Shown: positions 23,342 to 37,621, numbered from the stretch's first letter. The stretch: DNA of 64,000 nt from Corticium candelabrum (GCF_963422355.1 NC_085100.1:2616068-2680067), one strand, 5' to 3'. Notes: generated from the letters alone by a model not told the origin. Numbers and translations are program-made.

Positions 23342-24490
23342 ATGGATAAAGAGCTGCCATCACACATACAGGTACTCATGATGTTACGGATTGCGTTCCA
23401 ATTGTTTATATATAAGATCTGTTTACCTTCAAGTGGCACCAAATATGCCTGTTATCATTTGTGCACTCAGAAGTAAAACTGCAGGTGGATTATAGGATCT
23501 ATGCACACACAGTAGGCAATTATTAAGTGTTAGTTAGCTTGCCTAATCCTAAAACAAGGAAACTGTTTCTAATAAAATAGGTCTGCTTGTCAGACTCATT
23601 GTCTTGCAAATTATGTGTTGGGTGTCTAATTACTACCTGTGAAGCTAGCACCTTCTAATTACCTGCAGAACTTCCAAAGTACAAATTGATTGGTTTACTA
23701 CCCTCTGTTTGAACACCAATAGCAACCGTTTTGATCTTACTTCTTAGCTACATGACATAAGACTTTCATTGCTAAATATTCCCAACCTAGCAGATATCTT
23801 ACTTTAGATTCCTAGACACAAGGTTCTGTTTCACACTCTGTTTGGTTACGCCCTCTAGAACACTCTTCATGATTGACGTTGATTTGAAAACATACAGCAG
23901 CTACACGCACTTTTGGCGTTTCACTTTGTCTGACTGTGGATTGAGTTCTCGAGTCTTCGCTGCTCAGTTGTACATGTATCCAGCTGAAGCTCCATTAATT
24001 AATTAACTCCATCACCAACCAGGTTGCAGCTAGGGGATGGCAACTAGCTGCTTCTTCCCGCAATCTGCTGTTGTTAGCTTTTATTTGCAATTCAACGTTG
24101 GGTCTAAACCCTTACCTTGTCATGCTCAGCTATAGTTGTTTTTAGCATTGCTGTATTTTAGGTAATGCACACTAATGGAGATATTGGCTTTTCATATAGT
24201 CATGTATATTAATTCTATATCATACTATGTTGTGTGAGACTAAAATCTCACACTACTGAGCAATCTGTGATAATTGCTTAGTTAGTAATACAGCTTCTAA
24301 ACTTTTGGCCCATAATTTTGAGCTTACGGGTCAATACAAGCAATTGTGCATGATATCCTGACTCCATTAGAAAGAACATACTGCACAGATTTGTAGTGTT
24401 AATATTTTTCATAAATTGATACGACGTCCTATACTGAATCAGAATGGCTGATTAGTTTATCGATAGCCGGTCAAAATTATATTAATCATT
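22350..24490. other. 2 kb without a recognised gene, two (GA)n tracts
   Basis: (GA)n at 23051-23106 and at 23299-23334. Otherwise no coding, repeat or transposon-end signal was recognised. Confidence 0.5.
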
Positions 24491-24491
24491 G

Positions 24492-24603
<112 letters not shown>

Positions 24604-26821
24604 AACACCCTGCTTCATAAATATACAGTATACACATGCACAATATATATATATATATATACTAAAGAACATACAGATCAAAATTTTTATGTGGATTAAA
24701 CCCTCTGAATGTTTCTCTTCGTAGATTGATAGAACGAAGGCTAACCCTAATTACCGTTGAGTTTTATTGCGCTAGCCTCATCTTCTGTGAGAGGAGATCT
24801 AGAGGGTCAAGTCTGCTGGGAGAAAACGGCGTTTAGCTAGCATCCTACTTGCAAAGAGCTCTTCTAAGGCGTTAAAACACAATATCCCTCTATAGTTACC
24901 ATTCCCGTTTAGTTTTTGTGTAGTTTACTGGCAAGCTAGCTAAGCTATGCAGGTAATTCAGTTGGTGTAGGTGGAGCTTAGCGCCAATAACGTGTCAGTC
25001 TGGCGCATGCTCTGTACATAACCCCCGTTTTCTCCGCTACCAAAGCGACTGTTAGCCTGAGCACGAAGTTTCACGATAAAGCCTACATTTGAGATTACGC
25101 TGTATTTCCGTTGGAGTTCCCCTAGAGATCCGATGAAGGGACATCGTGTGAGCCTCGTGTATTGCACTAGAAAAGAACACCATGCATGGGTACGAGTCTA
25201 CAGTGTACTACCTGTAGGTAGACAATGGACTACTTGTTTCGATAATTTTATGTTGGCACCAGGCAATGAGTGCTTCCCAAGACACACCCCAGCTAGTAGC
25301 TTGAACGATAACTATCTGAACACTTGAAGAAGTTTGCACGTAGAGTCTAGAGCCAATCATGTACGCTAGCTATAGAGATTGGGATTTAGCAAATATCGCT
25401 ATTTGAGAGATCATCCCTACACATGTACTACACTAGAGATAGAACCAGGTTGTGGAAGTCTATCCAAAGTACACCACAGTATACTAAAGAACAGATAACG
25501 ATAGTCGTGAATTTCAGAGAGCAGCCCTACTATACTATTTACGTAAGTCTCGGCAAAGGCTCGCGTGTTTTTCCGAGTATACATGACAGGCCTAGGGCTG
25601 TTGAACTTTTCTAGCAGATAATTTGGCAGTGTACGTATAGCTCCATGCACTAGAAGAGTAGTGAGACAGTGACACCTGCATGCCATGACATCTAATACAA
25701 GCAGAACACACTACTCAGCAAAATAGCATCAGCAACCAATTCAACTAGAGTGCTACGCATGCGTGCATTACACTAAAACACTAGCAGCAGTTCAACTGTA
25801 TCTGAAAGCAGCTCTCGCTCACATCTTCTTTGTCTCGTTCTGAGGGACATCTGTAGATAATTAGAGAATGAGAGACAAATCATGTGCATTCATGCATATG
25901 TGCAAAGTTGATCTAACTAAACTGAATTGAGGTAGACCTGGTCACCTACTGACCATTCTAGCAAACATGAAGACATGCAGCTCGCGTCAGTGTTTCCAGA
26001 ATACGCATGTAACGTCCATGTCCGTATACACAGCGTACTAACAAACCCATGGCATCAAGACAGCTCTCGATTACTATGCGAGTACTATACGTTTCGACTC
26101 TTCCTACTCGGCGAAACGCTATTTAGGGCAAGTTTTCAGTGTCAAAACATGCAAGATAGACTTTTGTATTTGTAGGCTAGTCATTCTGAGGTGGAGGTTT
26201 CATTCTAGGCAGGCGGGATTGGAGTTTAATTCATTGTGGGGTTATTCATTCTGCTGGTAGGGTTTCGCTGCTGTTGTAATTCATTCTGCTGGTGCGGTTA
26301 CCTTTGTCTAAGGCCTGTCCACACTAAACCAGAATGGCGACTCCACGCGTTGATACAGCGACGTAAGGTGAGCGAGAATGAAGACGAGTGAGCAGGACTA
26401 GATGTTCCGACTACATTCGTCGCGTACGTGAAGGTAACGCCCACCTATTTCTAATTGGATTCAAGCGATCGCGATTCGAAACCACCTTCCGATGTGGATT
26501 GGATTTATCGAGATCGGATCGCGCGATCCAGCTGACAGAGTGGACAGGCTTAGAGCATGCATGGCTGTAGCCTGTAGAGATATGCAACACACTGCCCGAA
26601 GCCTGAGCGCTTGTAATTACCAACGAGATAATTGACCAAGCCCAAGGCAGGTCGACTATGCTAAGTCTCCCAGCTGAGCTTCAATAACATATTGATAGAT
26701 CCCGTTACAAACCATGCTCTAATTGCTGTCGAATATGTCACGTGACAGATAGATCCTACATGTAGTGTGATTGGTGAAATTAATTAATCCGATAGCAATT
26801 TCGAATTTCTCATTAATGCCT

Positions 26822-27425
26822 GTGTTCACACTAAGGTTTAGAACTGGGTTAGCTATTGCTTAGCATAACCAATTAGAATATATCAGGCCAGTTTACGACA
26901 GGAATGTGGGTTAGTAGGGCTAGCCTAGACCTTCCGAAATGTAGAGTTAGCGCTGGGTCTAGCTGGGGTTAGCGCTTGTCAAAACAGTCCAGTTTAATCA
27001 TATTTCGTATCACAGCAATGCATCAAAGAAGATTGCTCTACTTTGTGTTGGTCTGGCAGTGTTTCTTGAGCAAATCGAATCAGCAGTACGACTTGCAGAA
27101 TTCTTTAGTGAATGACTGTGTCGCATCCGTAGATTCAGGCAACTGCTGCTGTTCTATCACACGCATGTGGTCCCTACGCCTAGACAAGGCACTCGAAGAC
27201 GGAAAGCGGTCGGAAGACGTTCCAATTCTTGCGCGGGAATTGAGTAGCGTAGCTTGAGTAATGATACAAGTCTGCTAGAGTTTACACAACCTATCGTGAC
27301 TAATTAGAGGCATGCAACTGGATGAGCTCAAGCAACATGTGAGAACACGCCTACCTTGCGCATAGCACAGCAGGGTGTTATGATTAATTAGCGCAAACCC
27401 GGGTTTGCTAACCCAAGTGTGAACA
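26822..27425 (+). mobile_element. GTGTTCACACT-type MITE, copy 2
   Basis: Same insertion as 13984-14590, duplicated with the block. Confidence 0.75.
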
Positions 27426-27600
27426 CGACCATTAGAATGACTGACACTTCCAGCCGTCCAAACGTTTTGCTGTGCAGCTAGATAACTAATTGCAGACCAC
27501 CTTGTAATGTAATTACTATTACAATCTGTACTAACTCGTCAATTATGTACTCATTCTGCTGAAAGCGTACGTACATTTATACACAGTCGAAATATTTAGG

Positions 27601-27693
<93 letters not shown>
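27601..27693. repeat. (ATC)n microsatellite, long allele
   Basis: About 31 pure units, versus about 12 in copy 1 of the block. Confidence 0.95.
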
Positions 27694-28158
27694 ATCAACT
27701 GAGACAAATTCCGGGAATGAAGCGAGCCAAATATGCTGCAACATGAAAAAGTCTCACAATGAATTACCCCACCAGCAGTCCGAGTAACCCTACCAGCAGA
27801 ATGAAAAACCCTGCCTCAGAACGACTAGCCTCAAAAAGTCTATCTTGCATCTTTGACACTGACAACGCGCCATAGATTTTTGCACAGCAATGCCCCGGTG
27901 GCCGGCGCGGGTGCGCGTGGCAATTTCGAACACAGGCGACCGTTTGTTATTGTACGTGGCAGACAGGCGTCAAGACGATCATAGCGCTTTATCTAATTAG
28001 ATACTGTAGTACCAAGTTCTTGTTTAGATGCTCTCACAGTGTGTAGCAAGAACAAAGCACCCGGTAACTGCAAAGTGAATGGAATTTCAGCCGACTGTCT
28101 CAAGCGAGGGCTGCGTACGATCTAGCATTGATTTCATGGACACTGTATGTATGCTCAC

Positions 28159-28470
28159 CAATGTTTGGGACTTCTGCTTTCTCTTTCATCATCTCGACCG
28201 TTTCTATTTCCACGTCAATCTCATTCGCTTTCGCGTCAACCTCAACTTTTTCCGAGGCGACACCATCCGGCTTTTCCACCGCATTCTGTTGAATCTAGAT
28301 TTGCGACAGCAGCATGTGATGGTATCTATACTGGATAGTCTATCTAGAGTGAGTCGACCTAGACTGACCGCAAGGACGCTGCTACCGCGGCGACGTTTCC
28401 AGCCTTCACTGCCTTGAATGCACATCAGTCCGATGGCCAGAGCCAATATCAGCACTCCGATGCGAGCCAT
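28159..28470 (-). CDS. small predicted secreted peptide, copy A2
   Basis: Exon 1 28470-28369 (34 codons): the signal peptide is identical to A1, then SEGWKRRRGSSVLA with three arginines. Exon 2 28285-28159: EVDAKANEIDVEIETVEMMK and then EKAEVPNI, leaving in phase 1 at a GTGAGC donor; a third exon has not been identified. The frame is intact through both exons, making this the best A-type copy. Confidence 0.55.
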
Positions 28471-28537
28471 TGATAGTGCACAGCCGATTCGACCGTCGGT
28501 ATGCCAGAAATGTTTCAAGTGTAGTCCTACTATACTA

Positions 28538-29118
28538 AAGTCTGTTCACGAATTAGATGGACTCGTGCCTGAGGGTTGGACCTTAGCTAAACAGATTACC
28601 AAGAAAGCCGGATGTTATGTTTGTACAAGAAGCTATCCTAGACCGATTGCACTCTTGGCGTGTGTTGTCACAGGAAACGCAATCCAATAAATACTGTATC
28701 AAAACAACTCTGAGAGCAGGAAGAGAGGTGCAACGCTCAATCCTACAGCTTTTCGGAATAACATAGAATTCCATTCTGTTGAAACCCACGCAGGAAATCA
28801 ATAAATGCTTGCTTGTACACAAGTTTTTAATTGTTTACGTCATTAGTATTTTGTTACACACCTTAATTTGATAAAGAGTTATTTCACTGGGGGTTGTCTC
28901 TAGATTGATCTGATTAAGCTTGTCTCCACCCGCTAACTTATCACAATTCCGGAAGTTGCTTATGCTGGTCTTTTGTTCATAGCAAGAAATAAATAATTAT
29001 TATAATTGAATTAAGCTCTTCAAGAGCTGTCCATCGATATCAATTAGACCTCGAAAACCCATACTATAGTCCTGCTACGCGCTAAATTCCTCAGTCCATC
29101 TAATGCGTGAACGGACTT
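28538..29118. mobile_element. 581-bp MITE with AAGTCYGTTCACG termini
   Basis: Inverted ends: aagtctgttcacgaattaga at the left, and aagtccgttcacgcattaga when the right end is read in reverse. TA flanks both sides. It is absent from the homologous junction at 15668-15676, where the A and B parts are directly joined. A TA target fits Tc1/mariner-type elements. Confidence 0.75.
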
Positions 29119-29318
29119 TAGATGATGTTAGGGGGCGGAGCTCCTAGAGCATACGCAATCTCGAGGGTAATACGCACCTTTCGCACCTTACTTTTCGGGA
29201 AAGCTATTGCTACGCGCAACCATTGCTGTACGCAAAGACAGCTCGTCTATTAGACACAATGTTACACGAACAATTTAAGTTTACTGCACTAGCTAATCAT
29301 AAATTGGCTCTAGACTAG

Positions 29319-29921
29319 GGGTGCATTTCTTTTGCCTCTTCTACTCTTCTGGAATAGAGGTGTCAGAAGAGAACAGAAGAGGTCGATCATGCGCAGTCTG
29401 ATCAGAAGAGCCAAGCCAAAGAAATGACCAGAAGAGGACCAAGAAGAGCTGAGCATGCGCATTAATAGTTTTAGAGTACAGACGTACTCTAGTTGTGAAA
29501 TTAATTAGCAAAATAAGGTTTTCACTAAAGAAATTGGATCTCTACTTGAAAAGGCGACTTCTACAACCATTGTCTCCGTTTCTGGTGCCTCAAAAGGGGT
29601 CCTTGGAGAACACCCACTAGCAGCAGCTGTAGTTGTGGGACTTGATATTGCTGGAAGACCACTTGGTTTCCAAAGCAATGGAAGCGAAGGACGCTCGTAC
29701 GGCTCCATCGATACGCGTGTGTTTAATGCGCATGTCTCACAAGTCACGAGACCTCTTCTCTTCTGCCTCTTCCGCCTTTGGGCCAGAAGAGCCAGAAGAA
29801 GTCTCGTGACTCTTCTAACACTTTAGAAGAAGGGGGGAGAAGCAAAAGAAACGACCAGAAGAGGTCGCGTGACGCTTCTGGCCTCTTCCAGAAGAGCAGA
29901 AGAGGCAAAAGAAATGCACCC
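29319..29921. mobile_element. 603-bp MITE with 24-bp perfect inverted ends
   Basis: Ends start gggtgcatttcttttgcc on both strands. TAG flanks both sides (29316-29318, 29922-29924). The homologous B1 copy has no insertion here. Subterminal sequence is rich in agaagag words. Confidence 0.8.
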
Positions 29922-30159
29922 TAGAGATAGCACGTTGTGGAACAAGAACAACGCATCCTGTAGAGTGGAATATGGAAATGGAAGCCAACAATGAATAATA
30001 CAGCCGGTCCTAACATCCTAGAACGTCTAATTAGATAAGAAGACGTACGGCCGCTCATGCACACTACCTACAGAACTAGATGTGACCGATGTCATAGAAA
30101 GCGCTTGTTCAAACATTCTCTTTGTATACGCGCGCTAATAATGTTTTCAAATAGCCTGT

Positions 30160-30272
30160 TTACTGGCTTCTTGGGACTGCTGCTTTCTCTTTCATCATCT
30201 CCATTTCCTCGTCAATCTCATTCCTTTTTACGTCAACCTCAGCTCCCTCCAAGTCAACAGCAGGCGCCTCTC
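30160..30272 (-). CDS. secreted-peptide family, B-type exon 2 (copy B2)
   Basis: Encodes EVDVKRNEIDEEMEMMKEKA and VPRSQ-stop, in the same frame as B1 and B3. No adjacent first exon was seen. Confidence 0.5.
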
Positions 30273-30324
30273 ACCGTCGCTCTGAACGAGGCTACTACCC
30301 ACTAGACGACTTACTTGCTTGCCT

Positions 30325-30540
30325 AGCTCAACCAAGACGACGGTCTCAGCGGTCGAAGACTGGCAGAAACGACAGCGAAGGTTCTTCAGTGCCAAATGTG
30401 CCATCTCTTTACAAGACCTCCGGCAAACATCACAACCTGCTGTCGGCAGTGGCTTGGGTGTCAGCAGTGCGTAGAGCGGTGGCAAGTCACAAGTGGCCGA
30501 CGTTGCCCTCTCTGTAATACAACATGGGATGTATGGCGCG
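30325..30540 (+). CDS. RING-finger exon
   Basis: One frame reads CQMCHLFTRPPANITTCC, then WLGCQQCVERW, then RRCPLCNTTW. This is the cysteine pattern of a RING domain with an all-Cys-like second site (C-x2-C, CC, GC-x2-C, CPLC), which would recruit an E2 enzyme for ubiquitin transfer. It lies between the B2 block end and a palindromic array. Neighbouring exons were not found, so it may be an isolated exon or a gene fragment. The array copy at 45 kb has only about 50 unrelated bases at the corresponding place. Confidence 0.55.
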
Positions 30541-31022
30541 CGATGTGTGTCATAATTCCGTCGGCTGGGCTGCGCTAACTCGTCGGCTGGGCTGCGCTAA
30601 CTCGTCGGCTGGGCTGAGATATCATGTTTCCACAACTAATTTACATCTCAGCCCAGCCGACGACACGCGTCAAGTGTGTCATAATTCCGTCGGCTGGGCT
30701 GCGATATCATCGATCAGCCGACGAAACGACATCAATGAGCCGACGAAACGACATCAACCAGCCGACGAAACGACTTTTGACACACATGGCGCGCCATTTA
30801 AACGACTTTTGACACAAACATGGCGCGCCATTTATGGCGCGCCATGTGTGTCAAAAGTCGTTTCGTCGGCTCATTCATGTCGATTCGTCGGCTCGTTGAT
30901 GTCGACGTCGGATCATTGATGTCGACGTCGGCTCGTTGATGTCGATTCGTCGGCTCGTTGATGTCGTTTCGTCGGCTCATTGAGGTCAGCGGGTGGCCTC
31001 AGGGTGCGTGACCATTTCGTCC
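30530..31022 (+). repeat. palindromic array of CGTCGGCTGGGCTG and ATGGCGCGCCAT units, copy 1
   Basis: Short GC-rich words occur in both orientations: cgtcggctgggctgagatat and its reverse, 22-bp units gtttcgtcggctcattgatg, and atggcgcgccat palindromes. The array ends in gggtgcgtgaccatttcgtc, the same word that bounds the long-arm element at 41026-44915. It matches 44900-45384 in reverse, almost without differences over the first 200 bp. Confidence 0.85.
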
Positions 31023-32157
31023 ATCCCACTCAGAGTGCTGGATTGTGATGTAGGAGATGAGCATGATTAAGTACATACTCATCACTACATACCCATCATT
31101 TTCTCAAAAATCTTTTTTTATTTTTTCGTATTACAAGTGCATAGTGACTAGAGTTACATCATAGCAAGTGTCTAGCTAACTAGGCGGGCTCTGCATGTAG
31201 GAATACGTCTCTAGGCAAAGTTTGAAAAGATCGTTAGCGATTGATCGACTACTGTCAACTACTAGGTGGTGCCTTCTAGTTATTGTCATTATCTAGTATA
31301 GTCATAGTATAGTCATAGTACCAGTATAGTCATTATCTAAAGAACGACGTACGTGCGGTCTGGTCTCTAATGAGAAATATGTAGCTAATGTAAGTCTGTC
31401 GTGCTGGGAGAATGCTTGTCAGAGAAAAGAAATTTTTTCTGACGCAATGCTGTTTGATTAATTGCTAGATAGTGTAGACACAAGCTCTAGCTAAAATTTT
31501 AGGGCACAACATGACGTACGACATAACAATTGGATTTATAGTAGTATCGCCTACTGTAGCTTTCTGATCTAATTTTATCAACACAGCGGTAGAGCGTGGA
31601 TACACGGAAAATGTTTTAACAGGCATTGTTTAGTATTAATAACACTAATCCGACGGGAAAGGGTCTGGCTACGCGAGACTAGTAGCTATTATGTAATACA
31701 GTTGTGTCTTGCCGTAGGACTACATGATTTCGATTTCTCAACCGCCATGTGATTAAATGTCTAATTAATTAATTAAATTTATTACTCTTAAGAGTGCGTA
31801 TTTAGATACGATAAATTAATTAACGCATCTCTATACATCTTAACAGTGATATATTAGCATGGAATTGTACAAGAAAACAGCTTATCTTTTAACTTCTATT
31901 CATACAAACCCTTAGCCAACAAATACGCTCTCTATAGGTTGAGTGTCTCTGCATGGCTAGTACACTAAAACAGTTTCTCAGAAAAGTTTCTAATCCTAGC
32001 TATACTTTGCTGAACTCAACAATAAACGAAATCGTCAAAATACTATACTAATAATCTCTATACTATACTAATAATCTCCAAACGACAGCTGCCCGGCATG
32101 ATATGCTGGACAAGAAACAGCTCCTGTAACGACAACACCAGCAACAGCAACAACTCC
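31023..32157. other. 1.1 kb without a recognised gene
   Basis: Contains gggtctggctacgcgagact at 31661-31680, shared with the inverted repeat at 1240-1277. Otherwise AT-rich and featureless. Confidence 0.4.
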
Positions 32158-32392
32158 TCAAACAACCCCAAATCCTGTGGCCTGCATGTCGAGAACCGTA
32201 TCTAAGTTGTTTCTGAGCTGCACTTCACTCACGCACTGTCCAGGCAATTCCAAGATCATGGAGCACGTTGAGGCATTCGGATATACTGATCTAGTAGTCG
32301 AAATCTCGATCTTTTCTGGAGAATGGAAACCCATAACTGGCACGCTTGCACTTCCAGTGCAAAACTGAAGAAGATCGGAAAGTTTCTTGCTG

Positions 32393-32459
<67 letters not shown>

Positions 32460-32510
32460 TGTACAAACAGTGCAAACAACTGTGGTGTGTGTGTGTGTGT
32501 GTGCGGGTGC

Positions 32511-32550
<40 letters not shown>

Positions 32551-35500
32551 GTGTGTGCGTGCGTGCGTGTGTGCGTGCGTGCGTGTGTGTGTGTTACTTA
32601 GGAAGGATAGACATAATTCTTGTGCTTCTAGACCTTGTAACAATTAATGCACGTGTTCGCACCTGCTTCCTGAACGTACTGAATAAACGAAGTTTTGAGA
32701 TCGGCTGGAACAGTGGGCTGAAAAGTACACAGCTCTAGAAACGATTCAGAGGTCAATGGCTTCAAATCTGTAGCGGTAAAAAGGGAACGCATTGATTCCG
32801 GATTTGCTTTTGCAAGTTCAAGTACTGGACCCAGTCCCAGTGCCAGTTGGTCAATTTCGGCTTTTCGAGATAGTATTACATCATGCAGCATTATCTTTAG
32901 CATAGCATCCGCTTTGTTAGTTGATGTTAGCCGATGGGTGTAACCAGCAATCGCTAGTGGTTCAGAAAGACTACTGGCTACATTGTGAAACTCAGGATTG
33001 TCATCTTCCAGTTCACTGATCTGCAAGAAAGAAGAACTTGTTGCAAGTTGAAGAAACATGAAATTATCTCAACTACACGTCTAACCGTTTTTAGAGTTTC
33101 AGCTACGAATGGGTCTGACAAATCGTCCGGACTAATGGTGTCCATAGCTTTCTCCAAAGACGAAGTCACAAGATACGAATAGATAGGTGGAGCAAAGCAA
33201 GGAAATCCTGGGCCACCTTGCAAAGCAGATGCAGCAATAATTTGGCCATAAACTTTGAATAAGCCGCCAACCAGTGCATCAAGGTTGTGCATGGGGAGAT
33301 ACCTACCCGGTCGTCCCTCAAACAACCTATACTGAGATGTAGGAGAAAGCATCTTTTGTAACAGCAAGGAGAAGAATTCCCGTCGCGGTCCTCCTCCATC
33401 AACTGCAGGCTCTCCTTCAAACCTTACATTCAGTGGCCTGTCATGATGGTATTGTCCTGACTTGAAGAACGCGATGGCATCAGCTAGCAAATCAGTTCTG
33501 CTCACGGTTAACCTCATTCTTGCCATGCACGAACGAGGGGCAATTGAACCTAGAACTTCTGCTAGAATTGTGCTGCAGTCTTGTTGTCTAGCCTGTACGT
33601 GCAGTAAAAAGCAACATTATGCAACAAACAATACACTAAAAATTTTAAGTCCGTTCACTCTGACTTTTCCCCCGGAAGCTTGTGGGGTTCTTGCGTGGGC
33701 AGACACTCCCAGCGTTTATCCAATGAGCGATTAGTTATTACCATTTGAGGTGGGTTTGTCTTTCAATTGAAGGTTGTCTATTGGTTAGAGTAGGCTACGT
33801 AAACAATTTGCATAACAAGGTTGTCGGAAGTTCATCTGCAATGCACACCCAAAGAACGGCGTGACCATGAGCTAAAATGATGTGTTTAGCGTGTTTCTAG
33901 GATCTTGCTGTCAAAGTTATTCAGGATTTACTGAGGGAGAAGTCAGCGTAGACGGACATAGAATCCAATAAAAGGTATACTGTAATTTGCCAGTGAATGT
34001 CATCATCATCATCATCATGATCATGGTCACCATCATATGATGTCAAGTCAATGTGGCAATTATCTAATTTCAGATAGAAAGTTAATTACTCGAATCTAAT
34101 TAAATATTTTACACTCTAACCGGAAGCTTCTACAACAGTTTCCACTATGCAGTCACGTTCATTAGTTGAAGCTGTTTCCTCTGTTGGCTATACGTCAATA
34201 ACACTATCATTAACGTCGATTTAAACATCAATACTACATGACTATGCAGATGACAATGCCCATGAAAGTAATGACAGTAATTATTGTAACAAAATAAAAT
34301 AGAAGTAATTGTAGTAATAATATAAATTTGAACTCTAGTATAAATGTAAATTGTAGTAAGCTCTAGATGTGAACAGCAACAACAATTAAGAACCGTTTAC
34401 AAAACAACAGTACTAGCAACATATTCTGCAACTCATTTCGCATACAAATATTATAAGCAGTTTACCTCAATCAAATTATCCAATACAGCCTGTACAGTCA
34501 TTTCAGTGTTCATTTCGTATGAGTCGAAGGCTCTTTGCAGAAACTCTGTAGAATGATCCGGGAAAATTGATTTGAGTTGTGAAATTGGCGACTGACAACT
34601 TTCATCTAAAGTTATTAACAATATATAGACACATTACATTTAGATTCATAATACAAGTCAAGACAATCATGTTTCACCTCTGCTACTTCCTGAGCCAGGA
34701 ACATGGGTACGGCTGGAAAATGCGTTCCAACCAGTCTGTTCAGCGCTGTTATTCTGCAATTCATTACCAGAATTATAGCCTAACATTTGAGCAGCTGGTC
34801 TACATTCAGCTATGACCATGCTCCTTCAGTTGTAGCCACACACTGTTCTACGTTAGCTAGTTGAGTTAATTACTTTGAGTTGAGCAAATACAGTTCAGTT
34901 CAGTTGACTTCAACTAGAGTTCAGACGGCGTTGACGATGGACGTGCATGTCTGTTTACTTGGTGAGATGTGCGACGTCATGCAAATGAGAAATGTGACCT
35001 GCTATAGAGCACCACGCCCACCCTTGTATACGGTACCGGTACCGTGTACATCTAGAGTGTGCCCGTGAAAGCGCGCGTCTAATTAATTGTAGTAGGCTGA
35101 CGGTTTTGTAGTAGGTTGACGGTTTCGATGTTTTAATTGTGTCTCGATTTTTCCTAGACAACAAACGTCGTTCTGTATACTTCGTCACCACAGTTGCCAA
35201 CTCGGCGATCCGCTAGTGGAAAGCCTATCTACATACCTAGATATTTGTAGCAATTCTCCTCCAACCATCTACGGTAAACGTAGCGTGTTGTGTACAATGC
35301 ACGTACCTACACAGCTAGGGACCGCGGTATTCACTGTCACAACGTTGTGTGTCAGAGCGGAGTTGTCAAGAGCTGCCAAACCACGTGACGGAAAGTAAAG
35401 TAAAAACAAACATTTGGTTGTGTGTTGGAAATGTAATCTCCTGAGACACGCATACGAATGGCAGCTCCGCTGAGACCCCCGCTATGTCTACTGTTCGCGT

Positions 35501-37288
35501 TCACTGTGTATTTACAAAATCGCTATAACTCCTGTGTCCTTCGTTGGTAAGCGACGATCTTGGCATCACTCGAATGCGCAAGAGCCCGGATTTCTTCTAT
35601 GGATTTCTTCTAGACGTTGAACATAGCATGTAAATAAGACACAGCCAGCAGGATAAAGTTTTTGCATATCAAAGATCATTAATTGCGGTTAGACTGATAG
35701 CTGTCTAGATACGGTACAGTGCACAGTAGGCGACGTCTAGCTAGAGAATCGGCACAAACAACAAGACGCCTACAGAAGCTGCACAAAGAGCGAGACTTTT
35801 ACATTGTTGTGAGCTGGAAAATCGGTGGTGAGCTGCTTGTTTGGTCTCCATTTGTAACCTAGGTTTCCCACCAACAAACAGAACAATGATCACGCCCGTT
35901 ACTTCATCACGTAAGGCGAAGATTGCCAGCCGACCTAGCGTCGAGGCTCTCCGACTTGTAACATTTGGCTTGTTCCATCATTTGGAAACAACTGCATTTG
36001 TAACATGCATTTAGAAACAACGCCTAATCTAGCTGCATTTCTTGGGATGCTAGAGCTCTCCATGATGTCTTTCCTGCATCCCATCTTTTTTTCTAGAAAT
36101 TTTCTTCTTTTTTCTACGTGTTTTGCAGGTATTGTAAGTCACAGTAAAACACGTCTGTGTCAGTGCCTGTGTTCACACTAGGGTCTAGAACTGAGTGTGG
36201 TACTGCTTAGCACAACCAATTAGAATACATCAGGTCTGTTTACGACAGGAATGTGGGCTAGAGCAGGGCTAGCCTAGCCCTTCCGAAATGTAGGGTTAGC
36301 GCTGGGTCTAGCTGGGGTTAGCGCTTGTCAAAACATTCCAGTTATTCATATTGTGTATCACAGCAATGAATCAAGATTCTCTACTTTGTGTTGGTCTGGC
36401 AGTTTTTTCTTGAGCAAATCGAATCCGCAGCACGACTTGCGGAATTCTGCAGTGAAAGACGTTGTCGCATCCGTAGATTCAAGCAACTGCTGCTGTTTAA
36501 TCATAGGCATGTGGTCTCGATCTACACCTAGAGAAGGCACTCGAAGACAGAAAGCGGTCGGAAGACGTTTCAATTCTTGCGCTGGAACTAGGTAGCGTAG
36601 CTCGAGTACATGATACAATCAGTTGCAGCCTGCTAGAGTTCACACAGCCTATTTTGACTAATTAGAGGCAACTGGACAAGCTCAAGCTCAACATATGAGA
36701 ACACACCTGATAGCACAGCAGGGTGTTATGATTAATTAGCGCAAACCCGAGTTTGCTAACCCAAGTATGAACACGGCATGTTACAGTAAATCCGGAGACA
36801 CAGTAAACAAGCTATTGATGTCATTATCACTTAGTAGGTCACAGGCAATTAGTGAAGTGTTTCTAAACCAACACAGGTGCTTCATTACGTAGTTTCAGAT
36901 TCACAGTGAAAGCGAACAGAGAATAGTGTCTTCGGTCATTTTCAATTTTCAATTTTCTATTCATCTTAGAAATAGAAAAGCGAACTGCGCGTTCAAGAAT
37001 CTAGTTTTGAGCACATAGGTGCCTAAAAATCAAACTTTAAAAGATAAATCTAAAGATCACAAGAATCAAACATCAAAAGATAAAAAACCATTTTACAAAA
37101 AATAAAAAGGAAAATTAAAAACTTAAAAATTAAAAAAAAATTAAAAAATAAATAAAAATTGAAAATTGAAAAAAGAAAACTTGAAAATTGAAATGTAGAA
37201 AATTAATAGCCGGACCATCCACTGACCACTCAGCCTCTCTTCTACAACAATACAGTTTTGGTTGACATGCGACAGTACACAGCTAGTT

Positions 37289-37382
<94 letters not shown>

Positions 37383-37395
37383 TGTGTGTGTGTGG

Positions 37396-37432
<37 letters not shown>

Positions 37433-37557
37433 ACGCACGCGTGCGTGCGTGTGTGTGTGTGTACTAATCCTTGGGTTACGTTACGCTGGGTAGACATTGT
37501 GTGTGAATCAACTCTAACAGATACACAGACACGCAGAAGCACAAACGCGTGCGCCAT

Positions 37558-37621
<64 letters not shown>

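Larger units (their letters stand above)
24697..27835 (+). repeat. long duplicated block, copy 2, first part
   Basis: Collinear with 11509-14990, starting at ttaaaccctctgaatg in both. It lacks the MITE-containing segment of copy 1: here ttcattct joins directly to aggcaggcggg at about 26203-26213. This is consistent with loss between two ttcattct words. The (ATC)n tract is longer. Confidence 0.85.
29121..30300 (-). repeat. duplicated block, B part, copy B2
   Basis: Homologous to 15676-16255 and 53188-53760, interrupted by the MITE at 29319-29921. Confidence 0.8.

Noticed and set aside
30524-30919. 131-codon frame over the palindromic array
   Set aside because: Low-complexity product of short inverted GC repeats; it is open in several frames and on both strands.
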